Source: JBJYIN01 sp046237015
GTDB lineage: Bacteria; Pseudomonadota; Gammaproteobacteria; Enterobacterales; Enterobacteriaceae
Assembly (NCBI RefSeq): GCF_046237015.1
Contig: NZ_JBJYIN010000001.1
Span: forward strand, 1 to 64,000
DNA length: 64,000 bases
Direction: 5' to 3'
Made by a program: the position numbers and the translations under genes. This document shows positions 1-8,250 of this stretch, one piece after another (position 1 is the stretch's first letter; each line of letters opens with the position of its first letter). The notes below the pieces were generated by a model. That model saw nothing but the letters and a program-made list of their open reading frames with translations, was not told where the DNA came from and ran no database searches.

Positions 1-438
1 GGTGGGTTGCCACCAAACGAATCAGAAAACAGATACTGGAATAACTCTAACACGGCGGCCAGTTTTAGTTGACCACTACACTTACTGTGAGTATACAGAG
101 CAAGATAGAACCAACATATATACTCAGATGTATACTCACAAGCAAATTGATGTAGGTTGAATTGTGTTGACGTCGGGAGAGTAAAGAATGAAGGAAAGCC
201 AGTAATACCGTGGATTTTAGGCAAAAAAATAGACGTCTGTTGACGTCCATTGATGTGGTGATGGTGCCGGGGCGGGACTTGAAAAAAATGCTATAAGCAT
301 TGTATTTAAAGGATTTACTTTAAAATATAACGCACATGTACCCGCATTTGTACCCACAACCTACATTGCTTCATTCCCTGCCCTGCCGTTCACTACGGTA
401 CCTAGCAGTGACGCCAGTTGTTGAACTGCGACAGCATA
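1..438. other. Gene-free left end with att remnant
   Basis: I see no convincing gene here. Positions 1-136 are AT-rich sequence of unknown origin, probably lying outside the first island. Positions 137-283 are a degenerate copy of the tRNA-Leu 3' end and its downstream DNA. Positions 284-438 lead into the stop codon of the vapC gene, which is read from the other strand. Short frames in this stretch run through the att repeat and are not credible. Confidence 0.6.
137..283. repeat. Left att copy of the CP4-like island (degenerate)
   Basis: This stretch resembles 21647-21793 almost base for base, including a hairpin built on GACGTC followed by a run of A (a T run on the minus strand). It ends with a shortened and slightly altered tRNA-Leu 3' end at 262-283. 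With the better copy at 21766-21825 it brackets a 21.5 kb segment whose integrase lies just inside the right copy. This is the expected layout of a P4-type island at a tRNA gene. The mismatches suggest an old insertion or a hybrid att site. Confidence 0.75.
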
Positions 439-867
439 TTACAAAGACTGGCTATTGTCAGCCTGTCTACCGACCCAGTTTTCTACGCGCAATCCTGGCA
501 CACGCTCAAACTCGCGCACATTGTTCGTTACCAGAATCAAACCTGCGGACCGCGCGTGACCGGCTAACATGGCATCATACGGGCCGATGGGTGTTCCTTG
601 TTTTGCCAGTTCCGCACGAATTTGGCCGGTATGCACTGCGGCGTCAAAACCGTAGTTTTGAACTTCCAGACGCGCAGAAAACCCTTCAATCACGGCAAGA
701 TTCTTTTCTGGGTTTACCGATTTCTCCGCACCATAAATCAGTTCCATCAGTGTGATAGCACTGATAGCAAACTGCCCGTAATGACGGTAAAAAGCGTCCC
801 TGACTTCCTGCGGTTTATTCTTGATGGTGTAAATACAAATATTGGTATCGAGCAGATATTTCAGCAT
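439..867 (-). CDS. vapC: VapC-type PIN-domain toxin
   Basis: A 142-residue PIN-domain protein. It opens with LLDTNICIY, carrying the first acidic residue of the PIN site, has a conserved Glu in ITLMELIYG, an Asp in IGPYDAMLAGHA, and ends with LVTNNVREFERVPGL. VapC toxins of this family are Mg-dependent ribonucleases; many cut tRNA-fMet. The start codon overlaps the vapB stop by one base, so the two are translationally coupled. It is the first gene inside the left end of the island and would favour island retention. The family call is firm; the RNA target cannot be read from sequence. Confidence 0.93.
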   Translation of the reverse strand: MLKYLLDTNICIYTIKNKPQEVRDAFYRHYGQFAISAITLMELIYGAEKSVNPEKNLAVIEGFSARLEVQNYGFDAAVHTGQIRAELAKQGTPIGPYDAMLAGHARSAGLILVTNNVREFERVPGLRVENWVGRQADNSQSL

Positions 868-1097
868 CAGAAATCTTCCCTGATCTGATCATCGGGCTGC
901 TCTCTGGTGATCATAAAGTCAGGTGTTACCCCATCCTCTTCGAACCAACTGTCCCAGCTTTCCCCTGCCGGAGTAATTATTCGTGTACGGCCAATCGCAA
1001 CGATATCAACCTGCTTCACATCATCCGGCAGTGCAACGGCTTTAGGGAGTCGTACCGCCTGACTGCGATTGCTTTTAAATACTGTAGTTTTTTCCAT
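867..1097 (-). CDS. vapB: VapB-type antitoxin
   Basis: A 76-residue AbrB/SpoVT-like antitoxin beginning MEKTTVFKSNRSQAVRLPK, the swapped-hairpin DNA-binding fold of VapB. The C-terminal half is acidic (SWFEEDGV, EQPDDQ) and would wrap the VapC toxin. I chose the ATG at 1097 rather than an in-frame ATG at 1136 because a good AAGGAG ribosome site lies just upstream of 1097, and the longer start would fall inside the operator. It is the first gene of a two-gene operon with vapC and is probably autoregulated through the palindrome at 1122-1135. Confidence 0.92.
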   Translation of the reverse strand: MEKTTVFKSNRSQAVRLPKAVALPDDVKQVDIVAIGRTRIITPAGESWDSWFEEDGVTPDFMITREQPDDQIREDF

Positions 1098-1121
1098 GGC
1101 AGTCTCCTTGGAGAAATTTTG

Positions 1122-1135
1122 TGCTATCGATAGCA
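1122..1135. promoter_or_regulatory. vapBC operator palindrome
   Basis: TGCTATCGATAGCA is a perfect 14-base palindrome 25 bases upstream of the vapB start. VapBC complexes usually repress their own promoter by binding such an inverted repeat. The assignment to VapB is by position. Confidence 0.65.
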
Positions 1136-1190
1136 TAGAATATTGATGGGATATGTCAATGGGATATACCTATGTGACATGATTGGTTAA

Positions 1191-2078
1191 TCACCTTGCC
1201 GCCAACATCCCCGGATAATGTTTGGCAATAATATCGTTCATCTGATCGATCAAGTCAGAACGTTTAAAGGTGAGATGCCCAGTACCTTTCTGAAAGTAAC
1301 GCACACTAAAATACTCATCTTCGTATTCCTGCTGATGGGGATTATCGCGGATATGGTCCATCAGCCGGATGGTAAGATCACCCCGATTATCAGGAATAGG
1401 TTTGCCGTCCAACAGATAGAGCATACGTTCCAGATCGGCCAGTTGGTCACGTCGCCAGCCCCAGTTCAGGCCAAAGCCCCAACGGTTATATGTCACCAGA
1501 CTATTGATGATGATTTTCTTACCAAAGTAGCAAGGGTGATTGGTTTTGTAATCCCACGATAACCCTTTGAATACGTTAATCACGCCTCGCTCGAATACCT
1601 CTTGCTTGCTTTGATGAAGTTGCTCAAAGGTGCTGAGGATATTGGCTTCGCTGATGGCCGGTAGCTCCCCCTCATCCAGATTCTTGTGCCACTGGCTACG
1701 CGCTTCGGCATCCATCAGCGACAACATGCCGGATTTCAACATCAGGTCGCGCCAGATATTGCGATCCAACGTGCGGGTGATGGCTGGCATCGCTTTATCA
1801 GGCGTTTCTGTCAGCCAGCAATCGTAACGATGCCCTTGTTTCAATGCCCAGTCTTCAGCAGTGCCGCCGCCGATAGTCGCCGTTAACGTTGAAATAGATT
1901 GTAGCTGATTGAGGAGTTGCTCTATCTGTTGCAGCGCGGTATCACGTCCGGTAACGATACGTTCGATATTGGTCGAGCAAATCAGCTCGGTATGTTCGGT
2001 CAAAACCTCGGGTTCAATTTGCATCATTTGTGGTCCATACATAAAAGCAAATGCGCCAGCCGCTAAGGACTGGCGCAT
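1191..2078 (-). CDS. DUF4942 protein of CP4-type islands
   Basis: About 295 residues, matching the DUF4942 family usually found directly behind the CbtA toxin in CP4-like islands. Recognisable stretches are ERIVTGRDTALQQIEQL near the N-terminus, a central W-rich part (RNIWRDLMLKSG) and the C-terminal RYFQKGTGHLTFKR. No catalytic motif is evident and the function is unknown. The start is uncertain: the frame opens at 2078, but in-frame ATGs at residues 13 and 18 are alternatives because no clear ribosome site precedes the first. It lies 63 bases after cbtA and is probably co-transcribed with it. Confidence 0.8.
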   Translation of the reverse strand: MRQSLAAGAFAFMYGPQMMQIEPEVLTEHTELICSTNIERIVTGRDTALQQIEQLLNQLQSISTLTATIGGGTAEDWALKQGHRYDCWLTETPDKAMPAITRTLDRNIWRDLMLKSGMLSLMDAEARSQWHKNLDEGELPAISEANILSTFEQLHQSKQEVFERGVINVFKGLSWDYKTNHPCYFGKKIIINSLVTYNRWGFGLNWGWRRDQLADLERMLYLLDGKPIPDNRGDLTIRLMDHIRDNPHQQEYEDEYFSVRYFQKGTGHLTFKRSDLIDQMNDIIAKHYPGMLAAR

Positions 2079-2141
2079 TATGCATCGGGGAGAGGAATAA
2101 ATAGGTTTGGCGTGGTGTGACTGGAAAGTGACTCGCAGTCT

Positions 2142-2462
2142 TTATGCTTTAAGCAAGCCGGTAGCGCGTCTGGCACGGAGAATATCAACGGCGGTGAGAA
2201 ACGGTGATTGCTCCTGCCAGTTAAAACCGTCGCGATCGATACGCACCAGTTCGTATTTCTCCACCAGAAAATTGACGGCATTGACCAGCGTGACGCCAGC
2301 ATCGATATGCGCCTGAATGACGTTTTCCTCACAGAACGGTGTGTCGTTCAGCGTCAGGCCGTAGTGCTTTTCTAACAGGTAGGTAAGCAGTTGCTGCCAG
2401 ACGGCTATAGGTGACGGGCAGGATTGCTCCTCCCGTGACGGGATTTCCGGTATGGTTTGCAT
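2142..2462 (-). CDS. cbtA: CbtA/YeeV-type toxin (type IV toxin-antitoxin)
   Basis: A 106-residue protein of the CbtA/YkfI/YpjF family, with PIAVWQQLLTYLLEKHYGLTLNDTPF and VEKYELVRIDRDGF. In E. coli these toxins bind FtsZ and MreB and block polymerisation, rounding the cells. The antitoxin gene lies upstream in the usual order (RadC-like, antitoxin, toxin, DUF4942). The length is close to that of family members, so the toxin appears intact. Confidence 0.9.
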   Translation of the reverse strand: MQTIPEIPSREEQSCPSPIAVWQQLLTYLLEKHYGLTLNDTPFCEENVIQAHIDAGVTLVNAVNFLVEKYELVRIDRDGFNWQEQSPFLTAVDILRARRATGLLKA

Positions 2463-2531
2463 GGGAATATTCTCTTCAGATTAAGTCGATAAAATCAGGG
2501 AGGCGTTCAGGATGGCGAGAGAAACAACGGG

Positions 2532-2867
2532 TTATTCTGCTGCCGCAGCAGAGGGATAAATAGCAATATACACGTAACCAAAACTACCCAGCGTATCAGC
2601 TTCACAGGTAAATTCGTCGCAATGCAGCGTGACACAGCCCTGCTGGCGAGGATTCAGTTCACCTGTGCATAGTTTCTGTTCCAACTGCTTAATCAACTGC
2701 GGGAAACAGCGTTCCAGATGACGGGCTTCTGTTTTGCTAAACGTACCGACAATGCTGGCCCGGTCTGCCAGATAGTGCAGACGGTTACCTTCCTGCACCA
2801 GTCTGGCTCCGAATCGCGGCGTGACAGTACACTTTAATCCCCATTCCGGGGCCTCTATTGATGACAT
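2532..2867 (-). CDS. cbeA: CbeA/YeeU-type antitoxin
   Basis: A 111-residue YeeU/YfjZ-family antitoxin, recognisable from EAPEWGLKCTVTPRFGARL, the central GTFSKTEARHLERCFPQL and the C-terminal TLGSFGYVYIAIYP. Type IV antitoxins of this kind do not bind the toxin but stabilise the FtsZ and MreB filaments it attacks. It sits 69 bases upstream of cbtA and downstream of the RadC-like gene, as in E. coli CP4-44 and CP4-57. The small ypjJ-type gene often present in those islands is absent here. Confidence 0.9.
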   Translation of the reverse strand: MSSIEAPEWGLKCTVTPRFGARLVQEGNRLHYLADRASIVGTFSKTEARHLERCFPQLIKQLEQKLCTGELNPRQQGCVTLHCDEFTCEADTLGSFGYVYIAIYPSAAAAE

Positions 2868-2906
2868 GATGTTTTCCTTATAAAAGTGCGGTGGTAAGTG
2901 TGCTCA

Positions 2907-3380
2907 TCACAGCCAGCCACGTTCAGCGAATGACACCACGTCAGCGCCGCCAACAACCAGATGATCGAGGACTCTGACGTCGAGTTGTGACAGTGAGTCC
3001 TTCAGCTTGTCGGTGATATGGCGGTCAGCCTGACTCGGCTCGGCACAGCCGGAAGGATGATTGTGTGCCAGTATCACGGCGGCGGCGTTATGACGAAGTG
3101 AGGCTTTGAGGATTTCACGCGGATGCACTTCGGTGCTGTTGATGCCGCCCAGCGCTATAATTTCCTTTTCTATCAGACGGTGTTGGTTATCCAGGTACAG
3201 CACCATAAAGGCTTCACGCTCCAGGTTGCTGAGCTCCAGCATCAGCCAGCTTTTAGTGTCCTCAGAGGTTTTGAACTGTCGCGCATTTTTACGCACGCGT
3301 TTTTCCAGCAGGCACAGCGCCATCTGGATGATGCGTTGCTCTCTGGACGCAACGTGGCCTGCCAATGAATTGCATGACAT
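2907..3380 (-). CDS. RadC-like JAB/MPN-domain protein (YfjY type)
   Basis: A 157-residue short RadC family member lacking the N-terminal helix-hairpin-helix part of chromosomal RadC. It carries the JAMM signature AHNHPSGCAEPSQAD, with both histidines, the Ser and the Asp, preceded by a Glu in LEREAFMVLYLD, so metal binding looks intact. The family recurs next to the yeeU-type antitoxin in CP4-like islands. Its role is unknown; DNA repair is no longer accepted for RadC. It is the promoter-proximal gene of the RadC - antitoxin - toxin - DUF4942 run. Confidence 0.88.
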   Translation of the reverse strand: MSCNSLAGHVASREQRIIQMALCLLEKRVRKNARQFKTSEDTKSWLMLELSNLEREAFMVLYLDNQHRLIEKEIIALGGINSTEVHPREILKASLRHNAAAVILAHNHPSGCAEPSQADRHITDKLKDSLSQLDVRVLDHLVVGGADVVSFAERGWL

Positions 3381-3502
3381 GATAGTTCCTTATCTAAACG
3401 ATGGATGATGAAAAAGAAGGATGAAATGGATGACAAGAGCACAATAAATACAATGCCTCGCGCAGGCGCACGAGGCATCGGAACCGTAAATAAGGTCAGC
3501 CG

Positions 3503-3853
3503 TTATTCCATCTGGAATTCCCATATGCCCTGATCGGTCTCGACAATGATTTCAAGGACATTACAGGCGGCTCCCCAGTTTTTTGACTTAAACGTCGTTT
3601 CAAAAGTGCTGCCGAAGCGGAGTCGAACGGGCTTCCAGGATTCTTCGGAAAGGTGCTGGCAATTTCCCCGATTAACCGCAATGTCTTTGACGACGACAGA
3701 ATCTGTCAACGCTGTCACGGATATCCTTGGATAATAGGGACCGGCATACCAGTTTCCTGAGGCAATACGGGTTTGCACTCTGACAGGCGCTTTTTCTGCA
3801 AAAACGCTTAGCGAACACAATCCCAGACAGAGTGCGACAAATGCTTTTTTCAT
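3503..3853 (-). CDS. Small secreted protein of unknown function
   Basis: A 116-residue protein starting MKKAFVALCLGLCSLSVFA, a clear Sec signal peptide with cleavage likely after FA. I chose the ATG at 3853, preceded by AAAGGA, over upstream in-frame codons. The mature part has two cysteines (RGNCQHL and AACNVLEI) that could form one periplasmic disulphide. I do not recognise a family. It is the last gene of the small membrane/secreted cassette (5049-3503), all on the minus strand, and lies 57 bases after the next secreted protein. Confidence 0.6.
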   Translation of the reverse strand: MKKAFVALCLGLCSLSVFAEKAPVRVQTRIASGNWYAGPYYPRISVTALTDSVVVKDIAVNRGNCQHLSEESWKPVRLRFGSTFETTFKSKNWGAACNVLEIIVETDQGIWEFQME

Positions 3854-3910
3854 GATATTTTCCTTTACTCGACAGGCTCGAAGCCTTCCGATGACCAGAG
3901 GCGGTAACAC

Positions 3911-4744
3911 TCAACGATGGCTGAATGTCAGCGTGTCCTTTTTGCCGTTGTAGTGAGTGAGGTTAAGCGTGGTGTTGTTGGCATCATGGGTACTGTCAAC
4001 CTTCACGATTTCACTGCAATCCTTGAGGTCAATCGCCTTGATTTCAGGTGCGGGTTTCGTTTTATCGACGGCATACCAGTTCCCTGCCGGGCAGGCCATT
4101 CCGGCACTTTGCACCAGAAAGGCGTAATACGGCGTATCGGTCAGACGGGTATAAAGGGTGGCGGTATCCGCGCCTTGAACCAGCACATCCTTTCCGCTGT
4201 CACCGCAATTCCGGCAGAAAAGCTGGTCCTGCGTGTTTCTCAGTACTTGTGCCTGATACGCCAGAACCTGGTTATTCATCTGGAAACGGTTTTTCTCTCC
4301 ATTCTTCCAGGTGACAGTGAGCAGCATGTTGTTTTTGTTTTCCGTCACCGATACCTTAGCTACAGCCGATAAATCAGAGCGGTCATCGTCAAACTCAATA
4401 AAGTGAACGGTGGGCGACGAGGCATATTTATCGATGTAATAAAAATCGGGTGTCCGGTTAGCGGTGTAAGCAGGAATGGCATCATTCAGCAGGATGGTAT
4501 AGCGCGTCATGTCCCATAACTTGCTGTACTGATCCGTTTTATTTTTATAGCCCTGTGGATAGTCAGAAATAAAGAAACTGTCTTTCCTGTCGGGTCCACA
4601 GAGATGGCAAACCATATGCCCTTCGCTGTCGGTGATAATTTGCGGTTCATTGTCAGCAGGCTTTGCCTGTACAGACAGAATGGGAAGAACCATCAGGGAG
4701 GCCAGCAGCATTCCGCTGCATGACAGTGCAGATTGTGTTTTCAT
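3911..4744 (-). CDS. Secreted cysteine-containing protein of unknown function
   Basis: A 277-residue protein with a signal peptide (MKTQSALSCSGMLLASLMV, ending ...VQA). The mature part has two CxxC pairs, CHLCG near the N-terminus and CRNCG in the middle, plus further cysteines in MACPAG and LKDCSE. It may therefore have disulphides or a metal site. I recognise no family. The start at 4744 has AAGGA seven to eight bases upstream; the longer in-frame start at 4795 would lose the signal peptide's position. It is downstream of two tiny membrane proteins and upstream of another secreted protein, so a periplasmic or envelope role for the cassette is likely. Confidence 0.6.
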   Translation of the reverse strand: MKTQSALSCSGMLLASLMVLPILSVQAKPADNEPQIITDSEGHMVCHLCGPDRKDSFFISDYPQGYKNKTDQYSKLWDMTRYTILLNDAIPAYTANRTPDFYYIDKYASSPTVHFIEFDDDRSDLSAVAKVSVTENKNNMLLTVTWKNGEKNRFQMNNQVLAYQAQVLRNTQDQLFCRNCGDSGKDVLVQGADTATLYTRLTDTPYYAFLVQSAGMACPAGNWYAVDKTKPAPEIKAIDLKDCSEIVKVDSTHDANNTTLNLTHYNGKKDTLTFSHR

Positions 4745-4772
4745 TGTGGTTTTCCTTCGGAAGGGCTCTCGG

Positions 4773-4889
4773 TTAAAAACCGGCCCATCCGCCAACGGTA
4801 TTGATGATAAAAAGCAGGCAGGCCATAAAAATCACCAGCGTGATATACCAGCGCATAAAGCGGCCAAACAGCTTCAACAGCGTTCGCAT
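4773..4889 (-). CDS. 38-residue single-pass membrane protein
   Basis: A very short frame beginning MRTLLKLFGRFMRW and continuing with one hydrophobic segment (YITLVIFMACLLFIINTV) before ending GGWAGF. The positively charged N-terminus suggests an N-in orientation. Its ATG lies one base after the stop of the preceding small gene (TAATATG), a strong sign of coupled translation. It is 28 bases upstream of the secreted-protein gene starting at 4744. No family recognised. Confidence 0.55.
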   Translation of the reverse strand: MRTLLKLFGRFMRWYITLVIFMACLLFIINTVGGWAGF

Positions 4890-4890
4890 A

Positions 4891-5049
4891 TTATTTTTCT
4901 CTGCAAATCAGGTAATACAGCAATCCGGCCAGTAACGGGTCGATGACCATACCCAGAATAAACCAGCCCCAGAATGAGCGACCGCTGCTGGATGCCACAC
5001 ATCCCAACACGATTGCCAACCCCACCCAAAGCAGCAACAACGGCATCAT
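4891..5049 (-). CDS. 52-residue membrane protein
   Basis: A short frame starting MMPLLLLWVGLAIVLG, then a polar turn (CVASSSGRS) and a second hydrophobic stretch (FWGWFILGMVIDPLLAGLLY), ending CREK. It looks like a two-segment inner-membrane peptide. A GGAGG ribosome site lies three to six bases before the tandem ATGs at 5049 and 5046; 5046 gives better spacing. It is first in the cassette 5049-3503 and sits downstream of the GATC-rich DNA at 5168-5193. No family recognised. Confidence 0.5.
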   Translation of the reverse strand: MMPLLLLWVGLAIVLGCVASSSGRSFWGWFILGMVIDPLLAGLLYYLICREK

Positions 5050-5167
5050 TGCCCTCCAGACGCATAAGCGTTACATGAACATGTTATTGATTCGTAAAAG
5101 TAAAAAAGTCTCAGCATGGAATATCGATTTTATAGCGGGGAGAAATGGCGGTATAACAAATCAATTC

Positions 5168-5193
5168 GATCGGTTCGATCGACAAAATCGATC
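5168..5193 (-). promoter_or_regulatory. GATC-rich cluster upstream of the membrane/secreted cassette
   Basis: Three GATC sites (5168, 5177, 5190), each inside CGATCG, lie in 26 bases, about 120 bases upstream of the first small gene and just after the GTPase stop. The same style of cluster occurs upstream of the flagellin and at 51311. A role in regulation is inferred from position only. Confidence 0.4.
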
Positions 5194-5232
5194 GGTGACG
5201 ATAAAGAAAGCTGATGGGAAGCAGCAAAAACG

Positions 5233-6120
5233 TTAGTCGAAGAAGAAAGACCACACGGCATTTGCCACTCTGGCAACGGAATGGGTGACACCATGCAGCA
5301 CCTGTTTTGCCACCTGAGGCAACGGCGCGTGGTCAATAATCCAATCCACCGCACTGACTACCGTGTCCGAAAATCCAGCCCGGGCCTGCTCTATCGCGCT
5401 TTCGGTTTGGTGCTCAGCACGTAAATGAGGAATGACCGGACTGCGAGCCTGCTTTGGGAGAAGGGTTATCATCGCCTCCACCATCTTTCCCAGTTGATAA
5501 CGGCCTTTAACGGAAAGCGGTAAAATGTTCTCTGCCACGATACCGAGTTGTTGCCCGATAGCCGCCCGCTTTTGTGCCATATGCTCCCGTTGCCTGAATG
5601 ACGGCTGCGCAGAGGCCCAGCGCCATTCCTCGCTCGGTTCAATCTTGTCAACCTGATTGAGCAGCCAGAGTATCGGCGTGTGCTCACCGTTCACGGAGCC
5701 GAACACATCCCGATAAAACTGCTCCTCGGCAGAATAGGCGCGGTCATCCGCCTTCAATACCCACAGCACCATATCCAGCTCCGGTAACAGGGATTGATAC
5801 AGTGCCCGATATTCCTCATCCCGCTGCTGACTTTCACCCACTCCGGGTAAATCAACCAGCGTAAGATAATGACGCCCAAAACGCAGACGAATGCGTTGTG
5901 GCTCACGGGTACAGGCTGCGACAGCATTCACTGCGCAGACTTCGCTGCGAAACAGCGCATTGCATAAGCTCGATTTTCCGACGCCGGTTTTACCCATAAT
6001 GCCAATCACCGGTTCATAGGCAACCAGCCGGGTCAGTTCCTGCATAAGGGCATGACGTAACGAACGGGGATAACGCCGCAGATGGCGGCGTATCAGCGCA
6101 TAGCCTGATGATTTTTTCAT
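5233..6120 (-). CDS. YfjP/YeeP-type GTPase
   Basis: A 295-residue GTPase of the HSR1/Era-related group common in CP4-like islands. G1 is GKTGVGKS (residues 43-50), G3 is DLPG (90-93) and G4 is NQVD (155-158). The C-terminal region (AGFSDTVVSAVDWIIDHAPLP and onward) is helical and ends in an aromatic WSFFFD tail that could touch membrane. All motifs needed for GTP binding are present; the biological role is unknown. It lies upstream of, and reads toward, the small membrane/secreted cassette, separated from it by the GATC-rich DNA. Confidence 0.88.
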   Translation of the reverse strand: MKKSSGYALIRRHLRRYPRSLRHALMQELTRLVAYEPVIGIMGKTGVGKSSLCNALFRSEVCAVNAVAACTREPQRIRLRFGRHYLTLVDLPGVGESQQRDEEYRALYQSLLPELDMVLWVLKADDRAYSAEEQFYRDVFGSVNGEHTPILWLLNQVDKIEPSEEWRWASAQPSFRQREHMAQKRAAIGQQLGIVAENILPLSVKGRYQLGKMVEAMITLLPKQARSPVIPHLRAEHQTESAIEQARAGFSDTVVSAVDWIIDHAPLPQVAKQVLHGVTHSVARVANAVWSFFFD

Positions 6121-6214
6121 ATCAGCCTCAGAATGAAAAAGGCCATCCGGGATGGATGGCCTGATGAATTGAAATAGAGGTAATTCAATGAGGTGATATA
6201 TAACTGAGATTTTT

Positions 6215-6883
6215 TTATTTTTTATCCTTTAACTGTGAATGGCCCCATGCCCTTACGCCAGGGATTGAATGCATACTCAATCTGAGTGACCCCAGATAGC
6301 TCAGGAACAACGTCGGATTGTCTGAATTAATTTTGAAGTTAGCTGTACCACCGCACAGGTCATTGAATATGAATGCAGCACTCTGGCTCCCGGTATAACC
6401 ATCGAGAAGAGCGTGATTGCCTTTACAGAATTGCTGATTACCCAATTCAAGGTTGTAATTGAAGACAACCGGATAACCGGGCCATCCTTCTTTCAGGCTC
6501 GCTTTTTCCACCGAGCGGCTCCATAACTCCCCCAGACACTCCGCAATTTTATCGGCACTGGCGCTCTCAGCTATGTAAAACAACATGTAAATATAGGGCA
6601 GATTTGTGCGCTTTTCGTTGCACATCAGCCATGAATACCCGGCAACGCACTTCCCGTATTTAAGCACCCGCATGTGATTCAGAAACAGCTTCAGTGCAAA
6701 GTGAACCTTTCTGGCATGCTCAGGTCCTCTGTCGTCAGGATAAGCACTTTTCCCATCGAGAGGTGTTATCACAAACGAGAATTTCAGCGCTCTCACTGCC
6801 TCACTGGCAGTGAGATTCCGGAATAATTCCTTAAACGATTTGTCTATGTTTTTCGCCTGACGAGCAGAGTAATAGCTGTTCAT
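6215..6883 (-). CDS. Island protein of unknown function
   Basis: About 222 residues from MNSYYSARQAKNIDKSFKEL; a longer start at 6919 is possible, and neither has a clear ribosome site. It is mostly soluble and contains LFLNHMRVLKYGKCVAGYSWLMCNEKRTNLPYIYMLFYI, reminiscent in layout of the HUH-like replication proteins (a strand carrying a central hydrophobic H-x-H), but the histidines are not there. It could be a diverged relative of the Gp2-like protein at 7258. I cannot name the family with confidence. Confidence 0.5.
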   Translation of the reverse strand: MNSYYSARQAKNIDKSFKELFRNLTASEAVRALKFSFVITPLDGKSAYPDDRGPEHARKVHFALKLFLNHMRVLKYGKCVAGYSWLMCNEKRTNLPYIYMLFYIAESASADKIAECLGELWSRSVEKASLKEGWPGYPVVFNYNLELGNQQFCKGNHALLDGYTGSQSAAFIFNDLCGGTANFKINSDNPTLFLSYLGSLRLSMHSIPGVRAWGHSQLKDKK

Positions 6884-7257
6884 TTTTAAAACATACAAGT
6901 TATGTAAATAAACATACATTTTATAACAAAAATATTATAGGTCAATCAGTTACTAAAAACCCCTGATTGTACGAAATTCATACAAAAACCCACTACCTAC
7001 AGGCGTAGCACTGCTTGTATTGAGACCTTAAACAAGGAGCACTTTAGTGTTCTGAACGGTGTGTTTCTCAGAACGGCGAACATTTAATTAAGGTATTTAA
7101 TGATATTTTATAGAGAAGAGATTTCGTAATTATCCACCGCCCTCCAGATCGATACCTCAGGCTGAGTGATCATTACAGTTCCACGAACTCGCCTTCATTT
7201 CAAAATTGATGCCCATGTCCATTCCCATGACGATTACACTCACATGGAGATTCAGAC
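6884..7257. other. Intergenic region between divergent island genes
   Basis: AT-rich DNA between the minus-strand gene starting at 6883 and the plus-strand gene at 7258, so it probably holds both promoters. A small inverted repeat, TTCTGA (from about 7050) and TCAGAA about 12 bases on, is the only structure I noticed. No coding frame is convincing. Confidence 0.4.
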
Positions 7258-7845
7258 ATGGCTTACCACGACATTACCGATATCAATCTTAACTACGTTC
7301 AGCACCGTACTCTGAAACGTAAGCTGCAACATCACCAGAACCAATTATTTGAGCGTTATTCCAAGTTGCTGATGCTGCGGGTGGACTTCTCCTACAAACG
7401 GGATAGTGATTCAAGGATTGAAGGCGATATTCATTCCACAGTGGCGGATATAACGCTATTGCTGCAAAGGTGCCAGGACATCAACGGGCTGGTGGGCTAC
7501 GCATGGGTACTGGAGCATACCGAGCAGCATGGCTACCACATTCACGCTGCATTCTACTTGAATGGTCAGAAACATCGCCGAGCTTGGGGAGTCTTTGAAG
7601 CGCTGAGAGATACCTGGAGGTACGTGACCTGGGAGGAAGGTTATTCATATCGTTGCGAGTCTAAGGAGCATTACAAAGTACGCGGAGAATGGGTGACGGC
7701 ACATGACGATATTAAAGGGCGTAAGGGCATGCAGTACATCCTGAGCTATCTCAGCAAGCAGGATCAGAAAAGTCAGGGCGTTATTTGCCAGTTGAGTAGT
7801 ATTCCTGCTGCACACGTATCTGGCAGGCGGCGAAAGACCAGTTAA
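7258..7845 (+). CDS. Inovirus Gp2-like / YagK-YfjJ family protein
   Basis: A 195-residue protein of the YagK/YfjJ C-terminal (inovirus Gp2) family, which recurs in P4/CP4-like islands. The diagnostic stretch is GYAWVLEHTEQHGYHIHAAF, with a hydrophobic H-I-H of the HUH replication-initiator type, followed by RKGMQYILSYLSKQDQ, where a Tyr could be catalytic. A role in island replication or mobilisation is inferred from the family. It precedes AlpA, the usual neighbour in these islands. Confidence 0.8.
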   Translation: MAYHDITDINLNYVQHRTLKRKLQHHQNQLFERYSKLLMLRVDFSYKRDSDSRIEGDIHSTVADITLLLQRCQDINGLVGYAWVLEHTEQHGYHIHAAFYLNGQKHRRAWGVFEALRDTWRYVTWEEGYSYRCESKEHYKVRGEWVTAHDDIKGRKGMQYILSYLSKQDQKSQGVICQLSSIPAAHVSGRRRKTS

Positions 7846-7945
7846 AGCTCTCGGTTAAAAAATTACGCCAAGTTCTTATCGTTTGAAGGAATTCGCCAAT
7901 TTCTATTTTCCGGTTCCTTCTCCATTCATCAGAGGAGAAAAAACG

Positions 7946-8158
7946 ATGAGCACCACTACCGATTACCGCCTTCTTAACGACCAGTTCGTCGATATGACCT
8001 TCATCACCCAATTGACTGGATTAACCGACAAATGGTTTTACAAGCTGATTCAACTGGGTGAATTCCCGAAGCCGATTAAGCTGGGCCGCAGTTCTCGCTG
8101 GCTGCAAAGTGAAGTCGAAACCTGGTTACAGCAACGTATCGATCAGTCTCGCCAGTAG
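7946..8158 (+). CDS. alpA: AlpA-family excision regulator
   Basis: A 70-residue AlpA/phage Cox-like winged-helix protein. The core is FITQLTGLTDKWFYKLIQLGEFPKPIKLG followed by SSRWLQSEVETWL, the textbook AlpA pattern. In CP4-57, AlpA activates the integrase gene and excision; a similar job for the integrase at 20308-21567 is likely. I chose ATG 7946, with AGAGGAG nine bases upstream, over an in-frame ATG at 7883. Confidence 0.93.
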   Translation: MSTTTDYRLLNDQFVDMTFITQLTGLTDKWFYKLIQLGEFPKPIKLGRSSRWLQSEVETWLQQRIDQSRQ

Positions 8159-8250
8159 CCACACGTTCCAAACACAACTCATTTTCCTGCCAACAGCGTT
8201 GGGACAATCGCTTCCACTAAGCTCATTATCGTCAGGAATGGAATCAATTT

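Noticed and set aside
65..250. 61-codon hydrophobic ORF on the minus strand
   Set aside because: It runs through the att repeat and its hairpin; no ribosome site and no conservation expected.
4874..5065. 63-codon minus-strand ORF
   Set aside because: Overlaps in another frame the 52-residue membrane protein, which has the better ribosome site and the coupled downstream gene.
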